The notes under the pieces: model-generated | Database searches by the model: none | Seen by the model: only the letters and a program-made list of their open reading frames with translations | Told to the model about the DNA's origin: nothing | Part shown: positions 32,580-44,945 of the stretch, piece by piece | Layout of the letters: each line of letters opens with the position of its first letter | How positions within the stretch are numbered: the first letter of the stretch is position 1 | NCBI RefSeq assembly: GCF_932526225.1 | Contig: NC_064037.1 | Span: 5,537,703-5,601,702 of the forward strand | Length of the DNA: 64,000 nucleotides | From: Nematostella vectensis | Lineage: Eukaryota > Cnidaria > Anthozoa > Actiniaria > Edwardsiidae | Direction of reading: 5' to 3' | Position numbers and translations under genes: made by a program

Positions 32580-33830
32580 ACGCTACTTGCTCCAAGAAAA
32601 CGGAATTATAATTGCTCGAGCGAGCAGCAAGAATTATTTGGTAAGTATGATGTATTACGGGGTTTGCTTATCATGGCTTTCGAAGTTTGTCATTTGATAA
32701 TAAAAGAACTCGGATAATCAAACTAGCCCCTCACCTAAGGGAAAAGCGAAAGATATTCAACAGCCCAAACCCCATTGCCTGGCGTTTGTTCTGTAAGGCT
32801 TTGTTTATAAATGCAACTGAGCGAAATAACTTTATGAAGGGAAGACAAACCAACCAAATTCCTAAGATGACGGGTAAATAATAAGCATTCAGTAGATCTC
32901 TGCGTTATTTGATGAGACTTTTGTATAGAGGGAAATGTAAAATCTCGAAATATCAATCCGAAAAATCACATTTCTCTGCCCTTCTAATATCAAACATTAA
33001 ATTGCTTTATTTTACTCGATACTGGGTTTGCAGTATTTTATATTTTGAGTCTATTTTTCCACAACAATGTCCAGTCCAGAACTACTATGATTGCAAATCA
33101 TTGCCCAAGAAATAAAACAAAATGGATTGCTACATTATTTTAAACCAAGGCAAACACAGCCACGGAGGAGACACATAGATTCTTTAGAAATCAGTGGGCT
33201 TCAGTGAATACTGCAGTGTACTTACATGCAGAAGCTATTGTTATTGAGAAGCAGGAGATCAAAAATTCTGTATAGTTCACTAAATGTTAATGCATGGGCA
33301 GTAATCTTTTCAGTAGCTATTATCATGGCCACCACTTAGACCCAAATAGCTTACTGGGTATGTACAGGCATGCAGCTCGGGGTGGGCACACGGGTTGTGC
33401 CCCTCCCACTCAACCACCTCAACCACCTTTTTTAAAAATATACTTACTTTCCATAATATCTATGACTGCACATCCCCTCCACAGCTAATCAGATTGTTTA
33501 TTATGGTTATCAGACTTCACCTTTCCTTTTCTAGACATACAATGCCTTCAATTAAATAATTTCTTTTGTTTAATAAAATAAGACTACAAGCAATTTGTTT
33601 TTGTTCTACTTCTCTTATAAAACAAACAGAGAAACCATAAAAGGGTTAGTGATCAGCCAAGACAGTGGCTGCAAAGAAAAGGGGGTCTTGCATAAACCTG
33701 GCTTATGGAAAATGTGCGAACTGCTCCACACAAATCTAAAAGAATATTGATTTTACCCTTGCAATTGAATGACCAATCAATCTATGAGCTCGAGCACTTC
33801 ACTTCTCCACGAGAACTTATAGTTAGATAA
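32580..33830. other. Intergenic, no gene supported
   Basis: Short frames without motifs. I see no repeats or RNA genes that I can support. Confidence 0.35.
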
Positions 33831-33831
33831 A

Positions 33832-34008
33832 GGTTAAACTTGACGCACTTTGAATTAAACTGGACGCACTCTTTTAGATAAACTTGACGCACTTTGAGTT
33901 AAAACTGACGCACTTTGTGATAAACGTGACGCAGCTTAATTTACACGTGACGCACTTTAAGTTAAACTTGATGCACTTTGTAATAAACTTTGTTCGCGCT
34001 GAAATAAA
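33832..34008. repeat. Tandem TTGACGCACTTT repeat
   Basis: Six to eight imperfect copies of a 27-30 bp unit of the form TAAACTTGACGCACTTTGAGT (positions about 33836, 33862, 33887, 33903, 33927, 33945, 33966). The TGACGCAC core is the most conserved part. Confidence 0.8.
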
Positions 34009-34009
34009 C

Positions 34010-35230
34010 TTTATCTACTTTCAGACAAACTTGAAACACTTTAAAAGCACTTAATTGTAATATCCTTGAGACACGTCTCCGACGGATGTTTTATTCCCAT
34101 ATTCATGGCTAAAAGTATAGATTAATGCGCGACTAACATTATTTTCCAGAATATTATTAAAAGTTACATTCTTTAAAATAAGCCAAAACATCAATGACAA
34201 TCATACGGGATATTTTGTAAAAACAAATTCCTGTTGTGACAAGTTCTGAAAATGTTTTGAAAGTATTTCTTTTCGACGTTACCTGAAAATGTAAAAAGTA
34301 ACTTATAGATTTTACATTTACTTAACCAGCAAGAAACATCTGCTTTCAAAATTCTACAAATCTTGCGTCAACTTTAGTTCAATAAGTATGAGTCAGCAAA
34401 ATGTTTGTATATTTTGATGGTTTATATTTTGACGCGCAAACCATGTCCGTCAAGTTCAACTTCAAATCCATCTCATAGTTATCTTTTTTAAATAGAACAG
34501 AGTCGGATATCTCGAATTTTTAGCAAGGCAATATCTCTTACTATAACAAAGGTATATAAGAAATAACGTAACAGAAGCTAATGTCACAATCCATCAAAAC
34601 CTTTATTTAAAAGAAAATGTTGGACGGTTTTTTGTACAAATTTGATTAATCACAATTTCCAAATCTTAGAAGTTCACCCGCAAATTTCATTCATATCAAT
34701 TGGTAAAAGAAATAATTTGTTTGGCAGAAATTAATTAGGTCTTAAATGGCTATTTCACGCTGCGTAAAACAAACAGGGTGAAACACAATTCAACAAATTA
34801 GACATTTTTCCGTCACGAACGGAGAAAGAGCAAGATGAAAGATATGCAAATGCAATAATTTGATATTATAGAGGTTCATGAAAATCCTGTCAACTTCTTG
34901 TTTTGCTTTTTTTGAAACTTACAAAGCAATGCCTTGGGCGAAATTCGCCGTTAAGTTTTTCTATCAGTTAGTGTTGCGTTTTGATAGCGTCAGTTTTACT
35001 GCAATCGCATAGACCTTTGAAAGAGGTGTTAGTTACTTTATGTTATTTGTGCGACCAATTGCGATTTGTTATTTCCAGTGGTTTTGTTCCTTCCCTTCGG
35101 TTTGTTAATGAAAGCCACAGATTTAGCTTCCAAGTCGAACTTCCCACTCATCGAGAGCCATGATAAAAAGGCGTCTCATCTCTCGGATTATTTGTGACTC
35201 CTGTCACAAACTTCACACCAACTTAATAAT
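34010..35230. other. Intergenic, AT-rich
   Basis: Nothing coding is supported; short frames without motifs only. Confidence 0.35.
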
Positions 35231-35836
35231 TCATAACAACCCAAACCCATTAAGCTTGTACTGTACAACAAGAAGGCTACGAAGTGTGTACAAGTCTTGC
35301 CCCCAAAAGAATATTTCCCTTTCCAATTCTTCGCAAATAGCCATTCGGCGTCTTTCCCCTTTGTAATCGACATTGTCTGGCATGTTTTCATCCTCGTCTG
35401 TTCCAGTTATGAATCCCATATTGGAAAGAGGGACATATTGTTTCATTGCTTCCATCTTTCTATCTGATTTTCCATGTTCCAATTTCTCAGACTTATTTTC
35501 TTCGTCCTGGTTTTTGTTTTCCTTGCTATGGTATTTCGTCCGCGTTTTTCTTCCAAGAAGTTTCATCTTTACTAATGCTCGCATCGGAATCCGTTTTCTT
35601 CGTGTTTCTTCGCTCTTTTCTCTCCTTTCTGGTTCACAGATATCATTTTCGTCGGCGTTACTTCCCAGAGGATAAAAGGAAGACTCGTTAGCTTTCTTAT
35701 TTCCAGCAACCCCTTCATGATTTTCTCTTCTTTGAGTCTCCATTCTTGCTTGCATTGACTGAGCTATAGAACAAAGCATAAATCCATCTGTTAACGATAG
35801 CTTACAATATTTATCAACTATCTTGGCACAAAACAT
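35231..35836 (-). CDS. Unknown protein, RR-CEEIE-tail family member 3
   Basis: A 201-residue intronless frame on the minus strand, ATG at 35836 (an alternative start, METQRRENHEG, lies about 30 codons in). I do not recognise it. It is strongly hydrophilic, with a basic block near residues 80-110 (RRKRIPMRALVKMKLLGRKTRTKYHSKENK) that parallels the basic block of the gene at 8461, then a Lys/Glu-rich linker and an acidic TDEDENMPD. The final 39 residues begin RRMAICEELEREI and end NGFGLL at the stop. They align gap-free with the final 39 of the 8461-9099 gene, with 15 identities by my count, including R-R, C-E-E, G, L-x-x-L-R and the last Leu. Direction is opposite to the other two members. Function is unknown. 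Confidence 0.6.
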   Translation of the reverse strand: MFCAKIVDKYCKLSLTDGFMLCSIAQSMQARMETQRRENHEGVAGNKKANESSFYPLGSNADENDICEPERREKSEETRRKRIPMRALVKMKLLGRKTRTKYHSKENKNQDEENKSEKLEHGKSDRKMEAMKQYVPLSNMGFITGTDEDENMPDNVDYKGERRRMAICEELEREIFFWGQDLYTLRSLLVVQYKLNGFGLL

Positions 35837-37180
35837 GGCGTGTCCTTTAATGTGATTAATAACAATAATTCATCATACAGCAGGCGCATTTCCTTTAAGT
35901 AAAAATACTGTCGTTTAATATTAATCTACTTCTTTAAAGTAACTCGCAGATTTTGGTTTCAATTCTCCAAAGAAATAATATAAATTTTTCATTTGTATAC
36001 ATATATATTAGAAATATACGTAATTTTCGTGTTTTTTTTTTTTATTTTGAAATCCTCTTTCCTCTTCGCCAATTATAACGAGCTTTCAGTACCTTCAAAT
36101 CATATCGCCTGATATCATTAACTTAACTACAAATCAAAGTTTGGAGAATTCATTATATCATATCAACAGTCAACAGATTTTTTTTATCTTTGACTCGATC
36201 CTATTGATAACTCTGATAGTGGATCGCGCAAATCATAAGCCAAAAACAACAAACCGGCAAAAAAGACTATGTTTGTACTGTAGACATCATATTTTTACTT
36301 ATTTTTTTGGCGGGAGTCATACATATACATCGCTATCGTTAAGGCGTAGACAACGAGGTCTAATTGGCGCCAATGTCTCCTGAAACTATCCGCTTGATGT
36401 TAAATTTTTTACGCACATACTCGAAGCAGAAACTGCCTCGGGTTTCCGACTCTGAGTCGTCGTTATCAAACTTGCATTGGTCGTGGTGCAGGTGCACGCC
36501 TGACTATTTGTTGTCTCACACATTACAGTAAACGAAAAACATGTTATTTTAAGTGCAAAGCAGTTTTTTTTTGCTTAGGCCCTTGAGACTCGTTATGAGT
36601 TTTTTTTTTTTAACACGAAGGCTTTTTTGGAGCTACTAAAATAAAACGTGGGCTGAAGTGCAGGCTTTTGGTGCACTCACCTGAGACTAGCTCTCGACCA
36701 TTATCGCCGAGAAAAGCGACTAGATTTAATGTTATAAATGAGAAATTTAAAAGGTGTCGGCATTGCCTTTCTACAATGATTTATAGCCTGGTTTCTATTT
36801 ATTCTTACCAATCGCCCTAATCGCTCCAATGGGGAACAATGTACATACGGATTGGGGGATCTCCAGTTAACACGCGATTGGATGATTCAATATGATCGCC
36901 CGGATGTAGGAGACTAACTTGATGAAAATGCCGTTGTCCTATGTAATGTTAAAAACCTAAACGCCAAACTGAAATCTAATATTGCTTATTTTCTTGTAAT
37001 CGAAGTACAAAAGAACTCTATAAAATGGCATGAAGTCGAGGATATAGACTTTATAGAGGCCTATAATTTTTATTCTATTATGAGTCACATTCCAATCTTG
37101 TGATTCACCCACGGAGATTTCACAGTTTCATATGATCGCCTGCAACACCCCGAAAAATTTTTTTTACAACGAAATCGTAA
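35837..37180. other. Intergenic, no gene supported
   Basis: AT-rich sequence with T runs near 36035 and 36600. I see no feature. Confidence 0.35.
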
Positions 37181-37186
37181 CTGAAT

Positions 37187-38333
37187 TTTCGTCTTTCTTG
37201 GCATTGCAAATCGGTAAAAAGGGTAGCGACGACTTAACAAACAAATAGACATATTAAAATAGAACTTTAGTCCTCCGTTAGTAACAACAACCACTCTTTG
37301 TTGCTACCTAGCAGCATTTTTTTCAAAGGGATTAAAATAAAAACTTATGGTCTCACCTATCAAAAGAAGATAGCGCGATCAAATAATGCAAGAAAATATC
37401 ATTTTAATGGTGGTTTGCACTGTTCGCTTGGCAGGTGATTTATACTTTCCTTCGTTTCGACATGTATAATTTAATTGCCGCCATATCATTTTTTTCCTAC
37501 GATTTTTTATAGATTTAAATTATTAGTGACCACTGTTCGGGCTATATATTATTATAAATAGTGCGTCTAAGAAAATAAACTTTACAATCGAGAAGTTCCC
37601 TTAGCATAATGCGTTTTTCCAAGAAAAGCGCTTCTTGACCGATAATGCGTTTTTCCTAGAAGAGCAAACGAGTCCTTATAATAGTAAAAAATGTTTGTTA
37701 AAATTCAGATGAAAAATGCATTTCGACGTTTAAAAAGGACAAAATGTTCCAGATAAACCAACAGATGAAACCAGATGTTCGGAACAAAAAACTTTATCAT
37801 TGGGGTGCATTCATTAGTGGTAGTATTAAAATCGCAAAGATTATTTGAGTGTCTGAGATCTTCCTCAAATAGAACTCATTTATGTCAGCAGAAGTTTAAG
37901 TAGGCCGTAGGAATCAACACTAATTTCTAGATATTACACCGCAATTCAAAAAACAGAGGAGTAATATGTTGGAAATAAGATAGGCCGGTAGTAAATGTTT
38001 TGATGGTCAGGTACAGCATTTAGAGGATTCTGATTAAGTCTGAGATAAGTCACGTAATACTAATACTAAAGTTCTTAGAAAATGTCTGTCTATCTCACAA
38101 TAATATGGTGTTATAAAAAACGGATGATTTTGAAACAGCCAGCATTAAAGAAAAACACTTAATAATAAAGCTTGCATATTCTAAATTCATTTTGTTACAC
38201 AAAATACTGGGTAGTCAACCTGCAAGACTTTCGCAGATAAAATTTGCCTAATAATATTTTTATCAAGAGTTTGATTTTGTTTCCATTTGTTTGCTCCGCC
38301 CTAACGGACACCTAGTCCCTCCCAACCACGCCT
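37187..38333. repeat. Segmental duplication, copy A
   Basis: Starts TTCTTGGCATTGCAAATCGG and ends CTCCCAACCACGCCT. It matches 38657-39978 throughout, for example AATGCAAGAAAATATCATTT, GACCAGATGTTC-type blocks and TTTGCTCCGCCCTAACG, with a few percent divergence and small indels. It lacks the MITE present in copy B. No coding potential is seen. Confidence 0.9.
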
Positions 38334-38415
38334 TACCCTAATTTTACTAAATATTCCCATCTATTCTTTTCGCCGATCCGACCGGCAATTAAATAAGATG
38401 CAATGAAGCTGCGAG

Positions 38416-38417
<2 letters not shown>

Positions 38418-38501
<84 letters not shown>
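38418..38501. repeat. (TA)n microsatellite
   Basis: About 42 uninterrupted TA units between the two segmental duplicates. Confidence 0.97.
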
Positions 38502-38502
<1 letters not shown>

Positions 38503-38656
38503 TATTCCTCTTTCTACTTTGTTGGTACAACTCCACCCCCATAGTTACCTTAACTTACCTTACCACCGTTATATAAGAAGGGGGGGGGTGGGGGATACGG
38601 ATACCTTACCACTCCTATTAGCCCATCAATCCAATCCTACCCAATAACCAAGCCTC

Positions 38657-39978
38657 CTTCTTGGCATTGCAAATCGGTAAAAAGTGTACCTAGGACTATG
38701 CAAACACGTAGAATTTCAGTCCTCCGTAAGTAACAACCACTCCTGTTCTCTCCTAGCAGCATTTTTTCAAATGGATAGAAATAAAAACTTATATAAACTT
38801 CAAAGCCGTAGTAGGGGGGGGGGCACTGGGGGCGTTAGCTCCCCCCCAGTATTTTCAAAGATTAGAAGGAAATGATCTGTAGGGGCGTGGCTGTCCCCCC
38901 TCCCCTCCAATATTTTCTTAACGTTTCTGCATTGTGCCCCCCCTTCACAATCTTACGGGGCCTACTACGGCTCTGAACTTGTATCTCCTATCCAAAGGAC
39001 ATAGCGCGATTAAATAATGCAAGAAAATATCATTTTAATGGTGGTTTGCACTGTTCGCTTGGACAGGTGATTTATACTTTCCTCCGTTTCAACATGTATA
39101 ATTTAATTGGCACCATATCATTTTTTTCCTACGATTTTTTATAGATTTAAATTATTAATGACCGCTGTTCGGGCTATATATTATTATAAAAAGTGCATCT
39201 AAGAAAATAAACTTTACAATCAAGAATTATTAACATAATGCGTTTTTCCTAGAAAAGCGCTTCTTGATGGATAATGCGGTTTTCCTAGGAAAGCAAACGA
39301 GTCCTTATAATAGTAAAACAATGTTTGTTAAAATTCAGATGAAAAATGCATTTCGGCGTTTAAAAAGGGCACAATGTTCCAGATAAACCAACAGATGAAA
39401 CCAGATGTTTCTACGTTAAGGCGGAACAAAAAACTTTATCATTGGGGTGCATTTCATTAGTATTAAAATCTCAAAGATTATTTGAGTGTCTGAGATCTTC
39501 CTCAAATAGAACATATCCATGTCAGTCGAAGTTTAAGTAGGCCGTAGGCATCAACACCAATTTCTAGATATTGTATCACAATTAAAAAAACAGAGGAGTA
39601 ATATATTGTAAATAAGATAGCCCGGTAGCTTTGGTAAATGTTTTGATAGATCAGGTACAGCATTAAGAGGATTTTGATTAAGACTAAGATAAGTCACGTA
39701 ATACTAATACTAAAGTTCTTAGAAAATGTCTGTCTATCTCATAATAATATCGTGTTATAAAAACGGATGGTTTTGGAACATCCAGCATTAAAGAAAGACA
39801 CTTGATAAAAGGCTTGCATATTCTAAATTCATTTTGTTACACAAAATACTGGTTAGTCGACCCTGCAAAATTTTCGCAGATAAAATTTGCTTAAGAATAT
39901 TTTTATCAAGAGTTTGAATTTTGTTTCCATTTGTTTGCTCCGCCCTAACGAGCACCTAGTCCCTCCCAACCACGCCTC
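38657..39978. repeat. Segmental duplication, copy B
   Basis: Direct repeat of 37187-38333, about 1.47 kb downstream. It is longer because it contains the MITE at 38801-38975. Confidence 0.9.
38801..38975 (-). mobile_element. MITE, copy 2 (same family as 28871-29055)
   Basis: 175 bp with inverted ends CAAAGCCGTAGTAGG and CCTACTACGGCTCTG, flanked by AACTT on both sides. Its reverse complement aligns with the copy at 28871-29055. Copy A of the surrounding duplication has no insert at the matching place, giving an empty-site comparison. Confidence 0.85.
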
Positions 39979-39979
39979 A

Positions 39980-41420
39980 TTATACCTACTTGCCTATCTT
40001 TCCATGCCCCACCCCTACTTGCCCATCTCTCCATTCCCTACCCCCCAGCCCCACTTTGAACGATAGAATAGGGCTTCAACATTACGTCTAATCAAACAAG
40101 TGCCGTGCCATGTCTATTCGTCATCATATCTCTATTCATCGATAAAGAGGAAGGAGATTTGGGGAACTATTTTATAGAAATCAGGTATCGTTTTCTTTTT
40201 ATATATTTCCTTTGCAATACTTTCGTGTCGCTTTCTTAAAATAATGTACCAAAAGAGGCATTGCTGTTTCGAGAATCTTAAAAGGTGGTTTATAGAATCA
40301 CAGTTCAAAGAGTTATAAAAAAATCAAATAAAAGGCAAATTTCATTAAAACGGTAGTAGTTTCTTTAAATTCTTCTTTTGCGCATTGATTCTTTTCGAAA
40401 TACTCTTACTCACAAAAGAAAATTAAATTGAATAATGCATTCGCAAACATGCACTCCGTTTTTCCCCTTTTTGTTATATTTGTGAAGCAAATCACAAAGA
40501 AATAAACTTTGTTATCATACTACAAAAACAGAAATAATCCTGATTTTGAAGCGTTTTCGAAATTATAGACCTAAAACGCCGATAACTATATAATCATCAA
40601 CATGCGAAAACGTTTACGAGGATATGATATAACATCACTATACCTTTCCATCTCAAAATTTGATGAGCCCATCGCATTTCCATGCTTTCGCTTGCAAGTC
40701 AATTTCTGAAATATGATGCTCTCTCAGCCCGAGGGCTTACTGAATGTAATTCGGAAGGGATTCCTATTTGTTGATAAAAGGCTCATAACATCTTTAGAAC
40801 CCTTAGGACCCATCATTCCTAATCCAAATGACATGAAATCTTGCGTGAAACATAAGATAATGAATTATTGTGTAAAGAAACCGCCCTGGAGGTCCACACA
40901 CTTATACTTTTAGCTTAGAGTCGTCCATTATGATAAAACCTGTTTAGTTGCTAAAGTGGAAAGATAAATTTACTAGTAATCGGGACTTTATCACCTCTAA
41001 GGATTGCAATGCAAATTTGTGATCACTATTGTATGGCATTGAATCAACGATGGATTTGTTGTCGAGAGAGGTTCCTGCTCTAATAGCCTTCTCAATAGAC
41101 TCTTGATAGCCTTTTGGGAAACCTGTTTGAAGTATATGCCTTTTTATCAGGTGATTCCATCTGATGAGGGGGGACGGGGAGATGAGTAGGCATATAAAAA
41201 TCATATACAAAAAAATTAGTTTTGATTGCGTAAGCGGACGTTTTCTTCGCAATTTTCCGATTCTCACAGGAACGAAAGAGCAGGAAAAACTAAGAACGCA
41301 AGACATATCAAGATATTGCTGCTAATTTTGTTTATAGGACCAGGCTTCCTGTGTTAAAATCTGTAAAAGTTTCCAAGCTACATGAATGACAAATATGGTA
41401 GACAAATATGGGCATAGATG
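39980..41420. other. Intergenic, no gene supported
   Basis: AT-rich. A 120-codon minus-strand frame at 40944-41306 has one hydrophobic stretch but no recognisable motif, and is listed among the rejected items. Confidence 0.3.
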
Positions 41421-41423
41421 ATT

Positions 41424-41558
41424 TCTAAGTTAAATAGATTTCCAAATAAGGTAAGCATATGATTAATAGATTTTCAAATAAGGTTAGCATGATTAATAGA
41501 TTTCCATATAAGGCTAGCATGATTAATAGAGTTCCAAATATTAAGGTTAGCATGATAA
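41424..41558. repeat. 30-bp tandem repeat
   Basis: Four to five copies of GATTAATAGATTTCCAAATA followed by AGGTTAGCAT, with small changes. Confidence 0.85.
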
Positions 41559-41559
41559 A

Positions 41560-44500
41560 GGAAATTTTAACAGTTGACACCCTTTTATACGTCCCTTTAA
41601 AACAAACAATCTTGATATAAAACCCATCTATGCTTGTGTTTGACAAACTCTCGGTTGTGTTGCGACGGCAATCCCGCTCACGTCCTAGTAAAAAACAACT
41701 TTAGAATTCGTGAAGGTAAACCGGCGAGTGAGGTGGGGTGGTAGGGTTGGGGGATGAAGGTAGGAGGGGGGGGGGGAAGGGGAGGAGACGAAGTGCATCC
41801 TATGCCAAATAGGTCCCTAGTTACACGTCTGACTATAGATCACAACAACACATCAAATCCAAGCCTTTCAAAATTATCACCATTTGGGGTGTCCAGGGCT
41901 CCTTTTGGCTTGAGGTTGAGTTGGAGATGTGTGGAATAGATAAACTCCGCCTAAATCTGCAACCTATCTAGCCTGCGTAACCCCGCGAAGAATGTGGAAG
42001 AAGGATGGGGAGAGAGCCTCTCCTCTTCATTCACTGCTTATTTCATTGAAACCCCACAGAAATGCTTGCTACGCAGACTACAAGCTATCGCAAGTGTGAG
42101 AAAGCATCCATTTCCATCGGCTGATTTTAAAAGATCATTGCGGTATTTTCGATTGAACTTTTGAATGAAGTGTGAAACTTTGTTTATTTTAGATGGCTAT
42201 TTTAGATGGCATATTTTGTCTTTTAATATTTAATAAGAGCAATTTAACAAAGGCGTGTCTGATTCAAGCTCCTAATATTATACTTCCAAATCATTCAAAA
42301 TCTTATCACGACTGCGTTGGTTTTCTCAATTTTGTTTTGCACTTGCGCGCGTATAGATGGTTAATCATGCCTTACTGCTGATAAATATACGGTTTTGAAA
42401 TGTGTTGTCTGTTATATCCAAGCAAACTTGATAACAACACAATAGGGAGAGCTACCTGCGAGGCATATGCGCAACGACGCGTGGGAACAGATCACGGTAA
42501 ATAAAACACCATAGACTTAACACAGCAGGAGGAATCGAGGTGGAGGGATTATAATATTTTATAATTTTATCCTTGTTTTCAACAATCGTAATAATATATC
42601 ACCTTCATCGCTCTTTTGGTATTAACTTACTACTAATGCAGACGAAAGAAAACAAAATGCAAACTTAATTCTTTGTATTGTGTCGCTTTTGTCATTCTAT
42701 ATTCTCGCATTCAAACTGGCAAACTTTCCCTAAAATTTGTCTTTGTGACCATAGGGTGACGCGCACTATGAATCCATACTAGTGTAGGTACTGCGTAGTT
42801 CTGCGTAGATGTGGAGTTAGAAATTAAATGAGCTCATGGTGGCCAAACATGTTTTTTTGAAAAAAGAACAGCGTCGTAATATGACATTGTGCGCTCTCAG
42901 AACATTTTCTTTCAGTGCACACGAGAACTACTCTATCTTATAATACTTTGTATTCTGACATAAAATGTTATGCCCGTGGCCAGGATTTTGAGAGAGGTTA
43001 CTTTACTCATTTAGCGCACCTCTTTCTCTTAGTAGATAACTCGTTCTTAGCCCGCAGTATTCCTCATCACACACACACCCTGGTCACTACTGGCTTGGAA
43101 TGGTTTGAAATGAACAAGATTTGTAGAAAATAAACCAACCTTTTCCTTGAATTTTCTTTTTGTAATCCTTTTGCTGTTTTTCTCTTGCTAGCAATGGCAT
43201 TTTATGGTGTTCCGTTAGTTACCAAACCTGATCGTTCTGTATGTGTTGCGTAACTCAAACCACTACTGTGGGCTGCTTTTTTGCCTTGTCTAGTTGCTAT
43301 GTCAACAAAGTAATAGTAGCATCATGGGGTTTTTTGGCTCGATGCGTCTGATTAAGCGCTTCAAATTCCACACAAACTCCAACAACAAAACTCGGAATCT
43401 TGTAAGCTGGTATCACGCCTTGTCTACTTGCTATTTAGTAAATAAAAATGGCGGCTGGGGTATCTTCGTCTCTCGGCCAACTGTTTATTTTTCGTACCAT
43501 TTCTCATCCGCGGACATTATCATTAACAGTGAGCCAAAGAAGGGGTTTATTTATTTTATATCCCAGTGAATACACTGAAAGTGCGAATTGTCTTCTGCGC
43601 GCGCTGACGTGCACTGGAATGACGCCACGAGCGCGCGCTGTTATGTTTGCCATTCGCGAAAGATAAAAATCCATGCAACAATTTTTTTATTAGAACAAAA
43701 ACAAGAAAAAAATTATTTCTGTGCCTTCATAGCGTTTTGAAATCCTTGTTCGAGGAGTTATTGGGCAGACATCTTCACAGGACAGATATCACTTTGGCTG
43801 GACGTTATCGACTGATATTTGTCCTGTGAAAATATGCACGTGACCCGTATTGACCAATGAGCGCGCGTGAAAATTCATCACTGGGATATAAGTCAATATA
43901 TTGATAATACCATGGGGTTTTGTTCGATCCAACAGCACTTGCATTAAAACGGCGAAATATTTTCCCACTTCAGAGGACTGTTTGAAGTTCGAAGCACAAA
44001 TCATACGCATGTTAGTCAATCTTTTTATTATAAATCCAGATTTACATTTCAAAAAGTCTGAATATTTGTGGTCGTCTTGAATTCCTGATTAAAAGGAGAT
44101 ATATTATTTCCGATATTTTGATTAAAAACAACCATTGATACGCACGATTACGCTATACCTGTACACAGAGGATGACTGCGAATCAATGGCGCCATATGCC
44201 CCTGGTGATGATGATTTTATAGTACCAAGAGACCTCTCTTGATAGTACCCAATCACAGTTGTACGCTCCTATCGATGATGTCATAGCGGAAGAAAAATAT
44301 GGAAACAATATATTGGTAACCCATCGACTCGAGTTTTCGTGACGCGATGTCCATCCGTCTCTTCGATACTTCGATTTATTACTCCTATAAGTAGCTTTCG
44401 CTAATACTAGGAGGCATATAGAGCTAAAATAATTACAATAAGTATTGCTCAAATAATAACAAATAATTATGATACAAAGAGTATTAAAGAGTAACTGTAG
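41560..44500. other. Intergenic, no gene supported
   Basis: Poly-G run near 41765-41776, otherwise unremarkable until the GC-rich patch at 43560-43880 that contains the hairpin listed separately. Open frames here are short and motif-free. Confidence 0.35.
43774..43830. repeat. Imperfect inverted repeat / hairpin
   Basis: Arms TTCACAGGACAGATATCA (43774-43791) and TGATATTTGTCCTGTGAA (43813-43830) pair at 17 of 18 positions around a 21-base loop. Confidence 0.8.
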
Positions 44501-44520
44501 CAAAAACAAACATCAATGAA

Positions 44521-44945
44521 TAAATAAGTAAATAAATAAATAAATAAATAAGTAAATAGATAAAATAAGAAAAACAGGATAGATACTTGAGACAAATAGG
44601 TAATAAACAAATAAATAAATTAGTAGTGAATAACAAGCAGACGAACAAAATATTTAATGGACCATTCCCCCTACGGCGCTCCACACCCCCATCCACACCA
44701 GAATCACTCGCAACCGCTACAACAAAGCATTGCAGAGGACTCCGGCGTAGACAGAAGCACAGAACGCCACAAGGGGAAAGGACCATTGAGGATCTAAATG
44801 CTAACACAAGTAACATGCACTTTAAATCTAATTGCAGATAAATGATATAAATAAATAGCTAAATACATAAATAATAAATAGATAAATAGCTAAATAAATA
44901 AATAAATGAATGAATAATAAATAAACAAACAAACTAAGCAGCTAA
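44521..44945. repeat. (TAAA)n-type tracts at LINE 3' side
   Basis: Two imperfect AAAT/TAAA repeat tracts (44521-44575 and 44838-44940) flank about 260 bp of ordinary sequence. The second lies directly after the LINE stop codon and is probably its simple-repeat 3' tail. Confidence 0.7.

Noticed and set aside
40944..41306. 120-codon minus-strand frame with one hydrophobic stretch
   Set aside because: No recognisable motif, no partner exon and a composition typical of AT-rich non-coding DNA; a short real gene cannot be excluded.
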